DNA from: Photobacterium sp. TY1-4
GTDB lineage: Bacteria; Pseudomonadota; Gammaproteobacteria; Enterobacterales; Vibrionaceae
DNA length: 64,000 nucleotides
Direction of reading: 5' to 3'
Assembly: GCF_025398175.1 (NCBI RefSeq)
Contig: NZ_CP099734.1
Span: 3,224,001-3,288,000, forward strand
The position numbers were made by a program, and so were the translations under genes. The notes under the pieces were generated by a model that made no database searches, was not told the DNA's origin, and worked only from the letters and a program-made list of their open reading frames with translations. The first letter of the stretch is position 1, and each line of letters opens with the position of its first letter. Shown piece after piece: positions 1-11,006 of this stretch.

Positions 1-1
1 G

Positions 2-181
2 GGGCTTGCCCAGCCGCTGATTCAACAGTACTTTGGTCTCTTTATTGAGATCAGTGCCCCGACAAGTTATGAGTTCACACTACTCGGAATCGTCCAGATG
101 GCGGGCATACTCGTAGGTTTAGTCCCGGCATTACGCGCCTACCAGCATTCGCTGGCCGACGGCATGACAATTAAAGTTTAA
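2..181 (+). CDS. ABC transporter permease, C-terminal fragment
   Basis: Only the last 59 codons are present and the gene begins before the window. The visible part is hydrophobic and ends with a helix followed by PALRAYQHSLADGMTIKV, the kind of C-terminal tail seen in FtsX/MacB-type permeases. This points to the inner-membrane subunit of an ABC exporter. The DUF3299 gene starts 10 bases after its stop, so the two are probably cotranscribed. In vibrios such permeases commonly sit with an ATPase and DUF2796/DUF3299 partners. The substrate cannot be read from this fragment. Confidence 0.7.
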   Translation, partial: GLAQPLIQQYFGLFIEISAPTSYEFTLLGIVQMAGILVGLVPALRAYQHSLADGMTIKV

Positions 182-191
182 GGAAGCAACA

Positions 192-674
192 ATGAAAAAA
201 TGGCTACTGCTCTTCTGCTGCTGGCTACCAGTGATTGCCCATGGCAGTGACGTGTTAACCCTGGACTGGCTCGATCTGGTACCGGAAAAAGAGCGCAATC
301 AATTCAATCAAAATGCGATGCCGGTGATGGATCATCAGGGAGATGCAGCGAAGCAGTCAATGATCGGGGCCGTTCGCCCGGAGCTCAACGGCAGTACCGT
401 GAAAATCCCCGGCTTCGTGATTCCCTTGGAAGGAGATGATAAGGCCATTACCGAGTTTTTACTGGTGCCTTATTTCGGGGCTTGTATTCATGTACCGCCG
501 CCGCCACCGAATCAAATCATCTATGTCAAGTTTGCCAAAGGCGCACCGATCCAGCAACTTTGGGATGTGGTTTATGTGGTCGGTAAATTACAAACGCAGC
601 ATATCAGCCATGAAGTGGCAGAAGTGGGATACCTGTTAGAAGGAACAGCATTGGAAGCATATGATGATATGTAA
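192..674 (+). CDS. DUF3299 domain-containing exported protein
   Basis: This 160-residue protein has a signal peptide over about residues 1-19 (MKKW, a hydrophobic core, then AHGSD). A DUF3299 domain follows, recognisable by the stretch KIPGFVIPLE near residue 72 and FGACIHVPPPPPNQ near residue 95. The family is periplasmic and of unknown biochemistry. In vibrios it lies beside an ABC exporter and DUF2796 zinc-binding proteins, so a role in metal handling is an inference from context. RBS AGGAAG lies just upstream. It follows the permease by 10 bases, which suggests an operon. Confidence 0.85.
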   Translation: MKKWLLLFCCWLPVIAHGSDVLTLDWLDLVPEKERNQFNQNAMPVMDHQGDAAKQSMIGAVRPELNGSTVKIPGFVIPLEGDDKAITEFLLVPYFGACIHVPPPPPNQIIYVKFAKGAPIQQLWDVVYVVGKLQTQHISHEVAEVGYLLEGTALEAYDDM

Positions 675-709
675 CCGCCACCAGGAAAGTTAACTCAATG
701 TAAAATAGA

Positions 710-763
710 CTGGCTTATCTGATCAAAAAATGACAATTACACGTTCATCGCCAGATAAGCCAG
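710..763. repeat. 12-bp inverted repeat, possible bidirectional terminator
   Basis: CTGGCTTATCTG at 710-721 is perfectly complementary to CAGATAAGCCAG at 752-763, with a 30-base loop. It lies 35 bases past the DUF3299 stop and could end that transcript. The T-tracts are weak. The right arm falls inside the last codons of the putative minus-strand small ORF at 737-823. Confidence 0.5.
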
Positions 764-823
764 TATTGAGGCATACCCCAGTATCAACAGCACGTCAGTC
801 AGTCGTTTCCCAGACTTCTTCAT
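737..823 (-). CDS. Putative 28-residue single-pass membrane peptide
   Basis: The short reading frame starts MKKSGKRLTD, continues with an uncharged hydrophobic helix (VLLILGYASILAYLAM) and stops. A strong Shine-Dalgarno, GGAGG, lies 5 bases before the ATG (plus positions 829-833). Basic N-terminus followed by one membrane segment is the usual design of small bacterial membrane peptides. I do not recognise a family. An in-frame ATG lies further upstream, but it lacks as good an RBS. The end of the ORF overlaps an inverted repeat. Expression is unproven and chance is possible. Confidence 0.45.
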   Translation of the reverse strand: MKKSGKRLTDVLLILGYASILAYLAMNV

Positions 824-1081
824 CTGTACCTCCATCATTTTCAGTCCCATCTTCTACTTTCGTCTAACACGCAATAAATTTAACCATTGATTAACACAAA
901 AGTCACGCATCTTCCCGAAATAGCGCCTTTGTTGATACAAGTAACATCATTCCTCCGATACATTTCACACCCCGACCGAGAAACTATTCATCCAAGCATT
1001 ATCTCGTTCGCCATCCCCGCACGAACGAATCCCAGGCTCACCTCGACTCAAACCATTCAGCTCAGTTCAAAAAACAAACAG

Positions 1082-1133
1082 TTGACAGCTACATATCTTT
1101 ATATCAAGATAAATTTGTCTTGATATAAAGACA
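1082..1133 (+). promoter_or_regulatory. Promoter -35 and two MarR-type operators
   Basis: A TTGACA box at 1082-1087 is followed by two imperfect palindromes. The first has arms TATCTT/AAGATA around 6 bases (1094-1111) and the second TGTCTT/AAGACA around 6 bases (1116-1133). Their centres are 22 bp apart, about two helical turns. They resemble MhqR/MarR-type operators and sit directly before the oxidoreductase gene, so repression by a quinone- or electrophile-sensing MarR protein is an inference. No regulator gene is adjacent in the window. Confidence 0.6.
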
Positions 1134-1146
1134 AATGGAGCAAGTG

Positions 1147-1788
1147 ATGAAAATACTCGTACTCGGCGCAACAGGGAATATTGGTCGCTATATTGTGGCA
1201 GAAGCGCTATCACGCGGTCATAACGTAAGCGCTCTCGTCCGTGAAGCCAGCAAAGCAGATAGCTTGCCGAGCGAAGTAAATACTGTGATTGGACATCTTG
1301 AAACCCTCCACTCAAATCACGACGTCCTTCGCCAGCAAGATGTCGTGATCGCAGCCATTCGACCACCACAAGGGCAAGAGCAACAGTTGATTGAGATGAC
1401 CAGTACCCTGCTCAACGTGACGGCTCAGCACCAGGTGCGCTTGGTGATCTCGGGTGGGGCGGGCGGCCTCTTCTCCCCGAGGGCAGACCAACGACGTCTG
1501 GTTGATGATCCTGACTATGTCGGAGATGGCTGGAAAGACATTGCGATAGCCTGTGCAGAGCAACTGATTCACTGCCAACAGAGCACGTTCTCGCACTGGA
1601 CGTATCTGGCGCCAGCGGCTTATATTGGCGGAGCAGAAAAGACGGGGCAGTTCCGACGGGGCACAGAGACCCTGGTAGTCGACGAGAAGGGACAATCAAG
1701 GATTTCGTTACCCGATTTGGCAATAGCGTTGGTTGACGAAGCCGAGACCGCACAATTTCAAGGCAACCAATTCACCATTGCCTATTAA
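1147..1788 (+). CDS. NAD(P)-binding oxidoreductase, NmrA/SDR-like
   Basis: This protein of 213 residues is a Rossmann fold with the atypical-SDR dinucleotide motif GATGNIGRY at residues 7-15 and a core resembling YwnB/NmrA-type NAD(P)H-binding proteins. The substrate is unknown. The family includes stress-induced quinone- or flavin-related reductases. The start at 1147 is preferred because GGAG lies 6 bases upstream. An in-frame ATG at 1135 would overlap the operator and lacks an RBS. The two palindromes just upstream suggest tight repression and induction by a small molecule. It appears to be monocistronic. Confidence 0.8.
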   Translation: MKILVLGATGNIGRYIVAEALSRGHNVSALVREASKADSLPSEVNTVIGHLETLHSNHDVLRQQDVVIAAIRPPQGQEQQLIEMTSTLLNVTAQHQVRLVISGGAGGLFSPRADQRRLVDDPDYVGDGWKDIAIACAEQLIHCQQSTFSHWTYLAPAAYIGGAEKTGQFRRGTETLVVDEKGQSRISLPDLAIALVDEAETAQFQGNQFTIAY

Positions 1789-1956
1789 CCCTGCCTTTCA
1801 AACAAGGCCATGGGGCGGGAGCCAGGACTCGGAACTGGCTCCTTCGTTCCTGCCCCCACGTTTAACCAGATCCTCGTCCCGATAAACGGCTGTATATTGC
1901 CAAAAGCATCGCTTTGCTGATAAAAATAGCATCTCCCCTTCATTGATGAGCCCGCG

Positions 1957-2847
1957 ATGAGTCAGACAGAAGAACAAGATGGCATCCCGACAGTCAGCAA
2001 TCCCCCCGCCCTCCCTGTGGCTGAGAGTGATACGAAATCGACTCATCTTCACAACAGCCGAAGCCGTGCCAAAGCCCTTGCCGGTGAATACGCGATTGAC
2101 TTCCTGATCACCCGTGAGGCAGAGCATGATCTCTTAGAAAGAGCCCGATTAAGAGAGCACAATGAAGTAAAGCGGCAACAAGAAAATCTGGAACAAATCA
2201 GCAAGCTTGCCTATGACAGCTGCGGTGAGGAAAAAGCCGGGATCCCTGATCCCGACTGGATGCATTATTTCCTGTCGATCGCGAAAAATATTCGCAGCAC
2301 CGCCATGCAAAAGCTCTGGAGCCGTGTTCTCAAGCAAGAGATCACGACGCCTGGCACCACATCGATTCATACTTTGGATACACTGAGAAAAATGACCCAG
2401 CGTGAAGCCCAGATGTTTCACCGCGCCTGCATGCTGGCCTGTCACTTTGGTGGAGATGAACACAAAAAGTTGCTCACCGGCGTGACGCCACGTCAAACAG
2501 CCTTAAGACTGTTTCGTCCACGCCCTGCAGATAAACTGCCACTCGGCGGATTCCAGTTACCCTACTCCAGTTTATTAATCCTCATGGATTTAGGACTGAT
2601 CCTGAGAGGAGAGCTCGAATCGGGAGAGATCGCCACAGACTCACCGCTGGCATTTGGCTACCAAGGCTATCAATATCGGCTCAGAACACCGAAAAAAGGC
2701 ATCACCTTTACTTATTACCGCTTCTCCCCGACGGGACAGGAAATCGCCAGCCTGCTGGGCAATAAGCATCATGAACCGTTCAAGGAAAGTCTACTGGAGA
2801 TCCTAGCCAAGCATTTCGTTGTTGAAGAAGTCCAGCAACCGACATAA
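1957..2847 (+). CDS. TIGR03899 family protein
   Basis: This 296-residue cytoplasmic protein has no signal peptide or membrane segment. A charged, helical N-terminal half (residues 60-90, rich in Glu and Arg) is followed by the conserved segment PDPDWMHYFLSIAKNI near residue 100 and a C-terminal part with GGFQLPYSSLLILMDLGL. It matches my recollection of the TIGR03899 family of vibrios and relatives, whose function is unknown. It stands alone between the oxidoreductase and the insertion sequence. Confidence 0.75.
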   Translation: MSQTEEQDGIPTVSNPPALPVAESDTKSTHLHNSRSRAKALAGEYAIDFLITREAEHDLLERARLREHNEVKRQQENLEQISKLAYDSCGEEKAGIPDPDWMHYFLSIAKNIRSTAMQKLWSRVLKQEITTPGTTSIHTLDTLRKMTQREAQMFHRACMLACHFGGDEHKKLLTGVTPRQTALRLFRPRPADKLPLGGFQLPYSSLLILMDLGLILRGELESGEIATDSPLAFGYQGYQYRLRTPKKGITFTYYRFSPTGQEIASLLGNKHHEPFKESLLEILAKHFVVEEVQQPT

Positions 2848-2956
2848 ACGCAGCAGATCGCAATTTCGCAGGGGATAAACGCGGAAGAAAGCTATCGTGA
2901 CCCTAGCCGAAGTTTTGTGAGAGTCCATTCAAGATCCTACAAACGATAAAAAGCCC

Positions 2957-2970
2957 CGCTATTTCTAGCG
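2957..2970. repeat. Left target-site duplication of the IS4-family element
   Basis: CGCTATTTCTAGCG is repeated directly at 4401-4414 on the other side of the element. Because the repeat is nearly palindromic, the exact duplicated length (about 10-14 bp) is ambiguous. With the bases outside it (AAAGCCC on the left, GGGCTTT on the right) it rebuilds a single terminator hairpin. Confidence 0.75.
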
Positions 2971-4400
2971 CAATGCAGTTCACTTAAGGGGAGCTGCATG
3001 GCGATTAACCGGGTAGCGGGTCTTTGATATCTTAACTGCCCTGGGCCTAGATGGCCTGGGGCGATTTTCCTTGAAGAGCACTGACAGGTCCCCCCGTAGT
3101 GCCTTTAGCCTCTTGGGCGTGTTTCCCGGTGACAGTGCCTTACTCATTACCCTGAGCTGACTTGCAATAAACTGGCAGGCGTACTTGAAGCTTATTTCTG
3201 TGGGGGCTCTGTCATGCGCCACAGCCGCCTGGCTTGCCTCTCTCCTGACCAGGTTGTAGCCGAGAAGCAACCCCCATAACTCTTGATAAACCAGCTCGAC
3301 CGTTTTGCTCCGCAAGGTAAGAGAATTGTGCTGCATGGAGCTCTTTATATCGCGGTAGCCCAGTTCAATCTCCCAGCGTTCGTGGTATAGGGTGGCAACC
3401 TGCTCGGCGCTGTACATCTCTCTTGGCAGGGAGGTGAAAACCGTTTTCTCTTTCCCGTCTACCTCATAGGTGACTGCCCGTACCTGCCATTTCTCAGGAA
3501 GGGTCGGATTCTTCTTTCTCGCTTGGGGCGAGACCTTCATCTCGATAAGGTTGTCATTGGTTTCCTCCTCGTCGAGAAGTGTGTATACCACGCCTTTTTT
3601 AGCAGGAATAAGCCAATGTCGGTTTGCCCCGCTGGCAGAGATGCCCAGCAACAGGCTTGCTCCGTAAAATCCCTTATCCAGCAAAGTCACCGAGTTATCC
3701 GGCAGCGAGTTGATAAAGGGTTGGGCCAGCGGTATTTCACCTCGGCGATAAGGGCTGATATCGGCATCAATGATGATATGGGAACGCACGTTCATCATGG
3801 TGACAAGACGGAGTACAGGGTAAGGTGTCTGGCGCTTTCCGGATGTGTTTCCCGAACCGAAGTGTTCGCGAAGCCCGGGGGTATCCGGGGTCCTGAACAG
3901 AGCCCCATCAACAGCAAAAACCTGAAGTTTATTCCAGCTGTCTTCCGGGTACCTTTCTTTACCCCATACCTGAGCACACTGTTTGAACAGCCATTTAGGC
4001 GCTTCCTTTCCCAGTCGCTGACGGGCTTGTGTCAGAGCACTCTTGGCCAGGAGTTCCTCGTTTGCCAACCCTTCGGCACAGACATTCATACGGCGGGCCA
4101 CTTCAGCTATAGGCTCATTGCGGAAAAAGGCCATACCGACAATAAGCCAGAGCACCATATCACTGGGGAGCCGTCTTCGTCTGATGGTTGCCTGAGTCGA
4201 TAAAGATGTAGCTCTGGCAACCCACTCGTCGGGAACGTGTTCAGAGAAAGTGGTCAGCTGGGAGATATCGACAGGAGACTCTTCAAGAAAATCTGTGAGT
4301 GCGGAAGCTAAGGGCATAAAAAAACCGGAAACCAGTAAATGATTTCCGATTTTGACGCATCAGAAGGATCAGTCAACCGATCCTTAACTGATCAGCATTG
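2971..4400 (-). mobile_element. IS4-family insertion sequence, about 1430 bp
   Basis: The element carries one transposase gene. Its imperfect 19-bp terminal inverted repeats begin CAATGC: 2971-2989 reads CAATGCAGTTCACTTAAGG and the complement of 4382-4400 reads CAATGCTGATCAGTTAAGG, with 16 of 19 matches. A direct repeat of up to 14 bp flanks it. The intact transposase and intact ends suggest a recent and possibly active insertion. It interrupts a terminator stem rather than a gene. Confidence 0.85.
2980..4317 (-). CDS. IS4-family transposase
   Basis: This DDE transposase of 445 residues is full length for the family. An N-terminal IS4-type domain occupies roughly residues 1-110. The catalytic Asp residues are in FAVDGALF (near 135) and LLDKGFYGA (near 215). 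The IS4 signature Y-(2)-R-(3)-E-(6)-K is exactly met by YHERWEIELGYRDIK (near 308-322) and supplies the catalytic Glu. The stop codon overlaps the left inverted repeat, as is common in compact IS elements. No frameshift is visible, so the gene should be functional. Confidence 0.92.
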   Translation of the reverse strand: MPLASALTDFLEESPVDISQLTTFSEHVPDEWVARATSLSTQATIRRRRLPSDMVLWLIVGMAFFRNEPIAEVARRMNVCAEGLANEELLAKSALTQARQRLGKEAPKWLFKQCAQVWGKERYPEDSWNKLQVFAVDGALFRTPDTPGLREHFGSGNTSGKRQTPYPVLRLVTMMNVRSHIIIDADISPYRRGEIPLAQPFINSLPDNSVTLLDKGFYGASLLLGISASGANRHWLIPAKKGVVYTLLDEEETNDNLIEMKVSPQARKKNPTLPEKWQVRAVTYEVDGKEKTVFTSLPREMYSAEQVATLYHERWEIELGYRDIKSSMQHNSLTLRSKTVELVYQELWGLLLGYNLVRREASQAAVAHDRAPTEISFKYACQFIASQLRVMSKALSPGNTPKRLKALRGDLSVLFKENRPRPSRPRAVKISKTRYPVNRHAAPLK

Positions 4401-4414
4401 CGCTATTTCTAGCG
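4401..4414. repeat. Right target-site duplication of the IS4-family element
   Basis: This is the second copy of CGCTATTTCTAGCG and is followed by GGGCTTTC. Joined to the left flank, it restores a minus-strand intrinsic terminator: a stem GCCCCGCTA/TAGCGGGGC with loop GAAA and a run of five T. Confidence 0.75.
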
Positions 4415-4422
4415 GGGCTTTC

Positions 4423-4503
4423 GAAGAAGTGGCTGAGCAGATGGGGCTCAACGGCACGGCCAGTGCCGAGACCAAGAGACCGAAGGGCGAACATTATCTT
4501 TAA
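4423..4503 (+). pseudogene. Orphan coding tail (possible 3' remnant of a lost gene)
   Basis: Twenty-six codons read EEVAEQMGLNG and then TKRPKGEHYL before a TAA at 4501-4503. The composition looks like a real charged C-terminus, but no start codon with an RBS precedes it. The only in-frame ATG, at 4441, would give 20 residues. I do not recognise the parent protein. It may be the end of a gene deleted when the flanks rearranged, or chance. Confidence 0.3.
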
Positions 4504-4507
4504 ACGT

Positions 4508-4537
4508 AAAAAAGTCCAAGCATTTCTGCTTGGGCTT
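4508..4537 (-). terminator. Intrinsic terminator after the tRNA-Asp-like copy
   Basis: On the minus strand the stem CCAAGCA/TGCTTGG with a short GAAA loop is followed by ACTTTTTT. It closes the unit that carries the degenerate tRNA-Asp. Confidence 0.8.
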
Positions 4538-4561
4538 AGTATCAGTAGCAGAACTGCCGGG

Positions 4562-4667
4562 ATCGCGCACGACCGGGACTCGAACCCGCGCCCCCGGCAT
4601 GACAGGCCGCTCTGCTCTCAAGATAGATAGGCAAGGTAAAAAAACTAACCAACTGAACAACCGCTCT
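4562..4667 (-). pseudogene. Degenerate tRNA-Asp copy with an insertion
   Basis: Read on the minus strand, the D-arm segment GTTCAGTTGGTTAG, the anticodon arm with GTC (CGGCCTGTCATGCCGG) and the T-arm CGGGTTCGAGTCCCGG closely match the intact tRNA-Asp at 4718-4794. About 33 bases starting with a run of seven T are inserted between the D arm and the anticodon arm. The two acceptor strands no longer pair and no CCA is encoded. The copy cannot fold as a normal tRNA. It most likely arose by tandem duplication of tRNA-Asp plus terminator, followed by decay. Confidence 0.75.
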
Positions 4668-4680
4668 ATACTGCGCATAC

Positions 4681-4710
4681 AAAAAATCCCCAGCATTGCT
4701 GCTAGGGACT
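4681..4710 (-). terminator. Intrinsic terminator after tRNA-Asp
   Basis: On the minus strand the hairpin TCCCTAGCA-GCAA-TGCTGGGGA is followed by TTTTTT. It lies 8 bases past the tRNA-Asp CCA end and is the main terminator of the rRNA operon. Confidence 0.8.
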
Positions 4711-4717
4711 TAATGAT

Positions 4718-4794
4718 TGGCGGAGTGGACGGGACTCGAACCCGCGACCCCCGGCGTGACAGGCCGGTATTCTAACCAACTGAACTACCACTCC
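4718..4794 (-). tRNA. tRNA-Asp (GTC)
   Basis: This 77-base tRNA has acceptor stem GGAGTGG/CCACTCC, discriminator G and encoded CCA. The anticodon loop CTGTCAC carries anticodon GTC, and the T arm is GGGTTCGAGTCCC. It is the distal tRNA of the rRNA operon, 12 bases after the 5S 3' end. Confidence 0.97.
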
Positions 4795-4806
4795 GCACTA
4801 AATTGG

Positions 4807-4926
4807 AAGCCTGGCGATGTCCTACTCTCACATGGGGAGGCCCCACACTACCATCGGCGCTGCTGCGTTTCACTGCTGAGTTCGGCATGGGATCAGGTGG
4901 GTCCGCAACGCTATGGTCGCCAAGCA
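4807..4926 (-). rRNA. rrf: 5S ribosomal RNA
   Basis: About 120 bases. The 5' end reads TGCTTGGCGACCATAGCG and the 3' end pairs with it (CGCCAGGCTT). The internal CCGAACTCAG and GTAGTGTGGGG blocks are typical of gammaproteobacterial 5S. Ends are estimated to within a few bases. Confidence 0.95.
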
Positions 4927-5072
4927 AATTCGACGTGAAGGGATTCACGAATATCGCGATGCCATGGATGGCAAGGAGCGATGTGACCCTACACTAAATC
5001 TGGAAAAGTTAACTAGTATCTCAAACACTCATTCAAGTGCTCATGGAGTCCGTAAAACCCCTTGGGTGTTGT

Positions 5073-7961
<2,889 letters not shown>

Positions 7962-8180
7962 ATACAACCCCAAAGGGTCTGTATCGTAAACAACCAAGGT
8001 TTCCATCAATTGCTTGATGGATTAATTTGTTTTGCCGGACTCTTTGTCTGTCTTCACTTTGAAAAGTGAAAGCAAACTTACACAAGACACTTGAATGTGT
8101 ATTGCTTGAGAACTCGTTTCACCTTTCGGTGAAACAATAAATCAATCTTTTCGATTGAATTTACTAGTCAGCTTTCCAGA

Positions 8181-8193
8181 TTGTTAAAGAGCA
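8181..8193 (-). promoter_or_regulatory. boxA antitermination element in the 16S-23S spacer
   Basis: The minus strand reads TGCTCTTTAACAA, identical to the E. coli rRNA boxA. It lies before the 23S gene and recruits Nus factors for rRNA antitermination. Confidence 0.85.
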
Positions 8194-8315
8194 TGTGTTT
8201 TCTCATCTCCGCAGAGACAGAACCACTTTCTAATGATTTTCGGCGGCAAAAAATCGGACTCAATAAAGTTAACCTTCATTGAATCTGCGATTCCGTGCAG
8301 AAAATGATTAGAAAG

Positions 8316-8391
8316 TGGTGGGCGATACCGGGCTCGAACCAGTGACCCCCTCCTTGTAAGGGAGGTGCTCTCCCAACTGAGCTAATCGCCC
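8316..8391 (-). tRNA. tRNA-Val (TAC)
   Basis: Seventy-six bases: acceptor GGGCGAT/ATCGCCC, encoded ACCA end, anticodon loop CTTACAA with TAC, and T arm GGTTCGAGCC. It is the third tRNA in the 16S-23S spacer. Confidence 0.97.
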
Positions 8392-8456
8392 TCCGTATTT
8401 CAGCTTATTTTCACTTTTGTAAAAGTGAAATCAAACTGCCATCTTCGAGGAGAAGA

Positions 8457-8532
8457 TGGTGGGTCGTGCAGGATTCGAACCTGCGACCAATTGATTAAAA
8501 GTCAACTGCTCTACCAACTGAGCTAACGACCC
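8457..8532 (-). tRNA. tRNA-Lys (TTT)
   Basis: Seventy-six bases: acceptor GGGTCGT/ACGACCC, encoded ACCA end, anticodon loop CTTTTAA with TTT. It is the middle tRNA of the spacer and is separated from tRNA-Glu by one base. Confidence 0.97.
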
Positions 8533-8533
8533 G

Positions 8534-8609
8534 TGGCGTCCCATAGGGGAGTCGAACCCCTGTTACCGCCGTGAAAGGGCGGTGTCCTAGGCCTCTAGAC
8601 GAATGGGAC
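8534..8609 (-). tRNA. tRNA-Glu (TTC)
   Basis: Seventy-six bases: acceptor GTCCCAT/ATGGGAC, GCCA end, anticodon loop CTTTCAC with TTC, T arm GGGTTCGACTCCC. It is the first tRNA after 16S. Confidence 0.97.
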
Positions 8610-8664
8610 TTTGGTTTCTAAGTTTGGGCACTTAGAAAAACATGTTCTTTCTATTTCGACCAAG

Positions 8665-8681
8665 CAATCTGTGTGGACACT
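8665..8681 (-). other. 3' arm of the pre-16S RNase III processing stem
   Basis: The minus-strand transcript reads AGTGTCCACACAGATTG here, just past the 16S 3' end. It pairs with the leader segment at 10428-10444 (one G-U pair) to form the long helix that brackets 16S and is cut by RNase III. Confidence 0.75.
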
Positions 8682-8705
8682 GCATCAAACAATGCGTCAT
8701 ATCGT

Positions 8706-10271
<1,566 letters not shown>

Positions 10272-10427
10272 AAGTTTTGGTGTTTCCGAAGAAACGGCTC
10301 AGTGATTACTGATTTCTTGCCGCCGCTTTTAAGAAAAGCAGAAGCAAAAATAAATTGACTGTGCTGATACCGAAGTATCAATTTGGTCACTCAGCTCACT
10401 GATAAATCTTTTGACTATCATTTCACG

Positions 10428-10444
10428 AGTGCCCACACAGATTG
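10428..10444 (-). other. 5' arm of the pre-16S RNase III processing stem
   Basis: The leader RNA reads CAATCTGTGTGGGCACT, complementary to the trailer at 8665-8681. It lies between boxA and the 16S 5' end. Confidence 0.75.
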
Positions 10445-10454
10445 CATGGTCAAA

Positions 10455-10467
10455 TTGTTAAAGAACG
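10455..10467 (-). promoter_or_regulatory. boxA element in the rRNA leader
   Basis: The minus strand reads CGTTCTTTAACAA, matching boxA except for its first bases. It lies between the third promoter and 16S and serves Nus-dependent antitermination. Confidence 0.75.
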
Positions 10468-10500
10468 TTGACTCGACTTTCTTTCCGGTCAGGGCTGCGT

Positions 10501-10528
10501 ATTTTACACAAGCCTCCTTCAAGGTCAA
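10501..10528 (-). promoter_or_regulatory. rRNA operon promoter P3 (proximal)
   Basis: The minus strand has -35 TTGACC (10523-10528), a 16-bp spacer and -10 TAAAAT (10501-10506), followed by a GC-rich discriminator. It lies about 230 bases before 16S. Confidence 0.7.
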
Positions 10529-10634
10529 GCACTTTTTTTAAATTCTTTTAGAACCCAAACCAGCGCTTAACTTACCTCACCAGAGAAGAGATGACTTTTT
10601 AAAGCCTTGACACTCAACTCAGAAGAGGATGGCC

Positions 10635-10662
10635 ATTCTAGACAGTTTGAAAACCGTGTCAA
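10635..10662 (-). promoter_or_regulatory. rRNA operon promoter P2 (middle)
   Basis: The minus strand has -35 TTGACA (10657-10662), a 16-bp spacer and -10 TAGAAT (10635-10640), followed by GGCC. Confidence 0.7.
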
Positions 10663-10766
10663 GCACCATTTCCAATTAATTTTCTTACCCAGAAGACTCA
10701 CTAACAAGTTATGCACAGCTTGTAAATAACTTACTCACTACGCGTCTGCCCTGTCAGTGAGGCGGC

Positions 10767-10794
10767 ATTATAGAGAGCATCAGGGATATGACAA
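10767..10794 (-). promoter_or_regulatory. rRNA operon promoter P1 (distal)
   Basis: The minus strand has -35 TTGTCA (10789-10794), a 16-bp spacer and a perfect -10 TATAAT (10767-10772), then a GCCGCC discriminator and CACTGACA, closely like E. coli rrn P1. An A/T-rich UP-element-like tract precedes it. Apart from these promoters, boxA, the processing arm and the cysQ terminator, I see nothing else in the stretch 10272-11006. Confidence 0.8.
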
Positions 10795-10957
10795 CTAGTT
10801 TTTTGATATTTCATGCCAACTGATGAGATTTGCGCCCATAACTGTCAAAATTGACACTAAAGTCACCGCATTTCGTCACAGGCAGTCACTAAACCAATAG
10901 ACAGTAGATTAAAATTAGACGAAAAACATAAAAACGGATCTTATTTTTAAGCCTCAT

Positions 10958-10984
10958 AAAAACGGGCAGCCGACGCTGCCCGTT
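10958..10984 (-). terminator. Intrinsic terminator of the cys operon (after cysQ)
   Basis: On the minus strand the hairpin CGGGCAGC-GTC-GGCTGCCCG is followed by TTTTT. It lies about 20 bases after the cysQ stop. Confidence 0.85.
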
Positions 10985-11006
10985 ATTCTGGCGGTTATGA
11001 CGAAGC

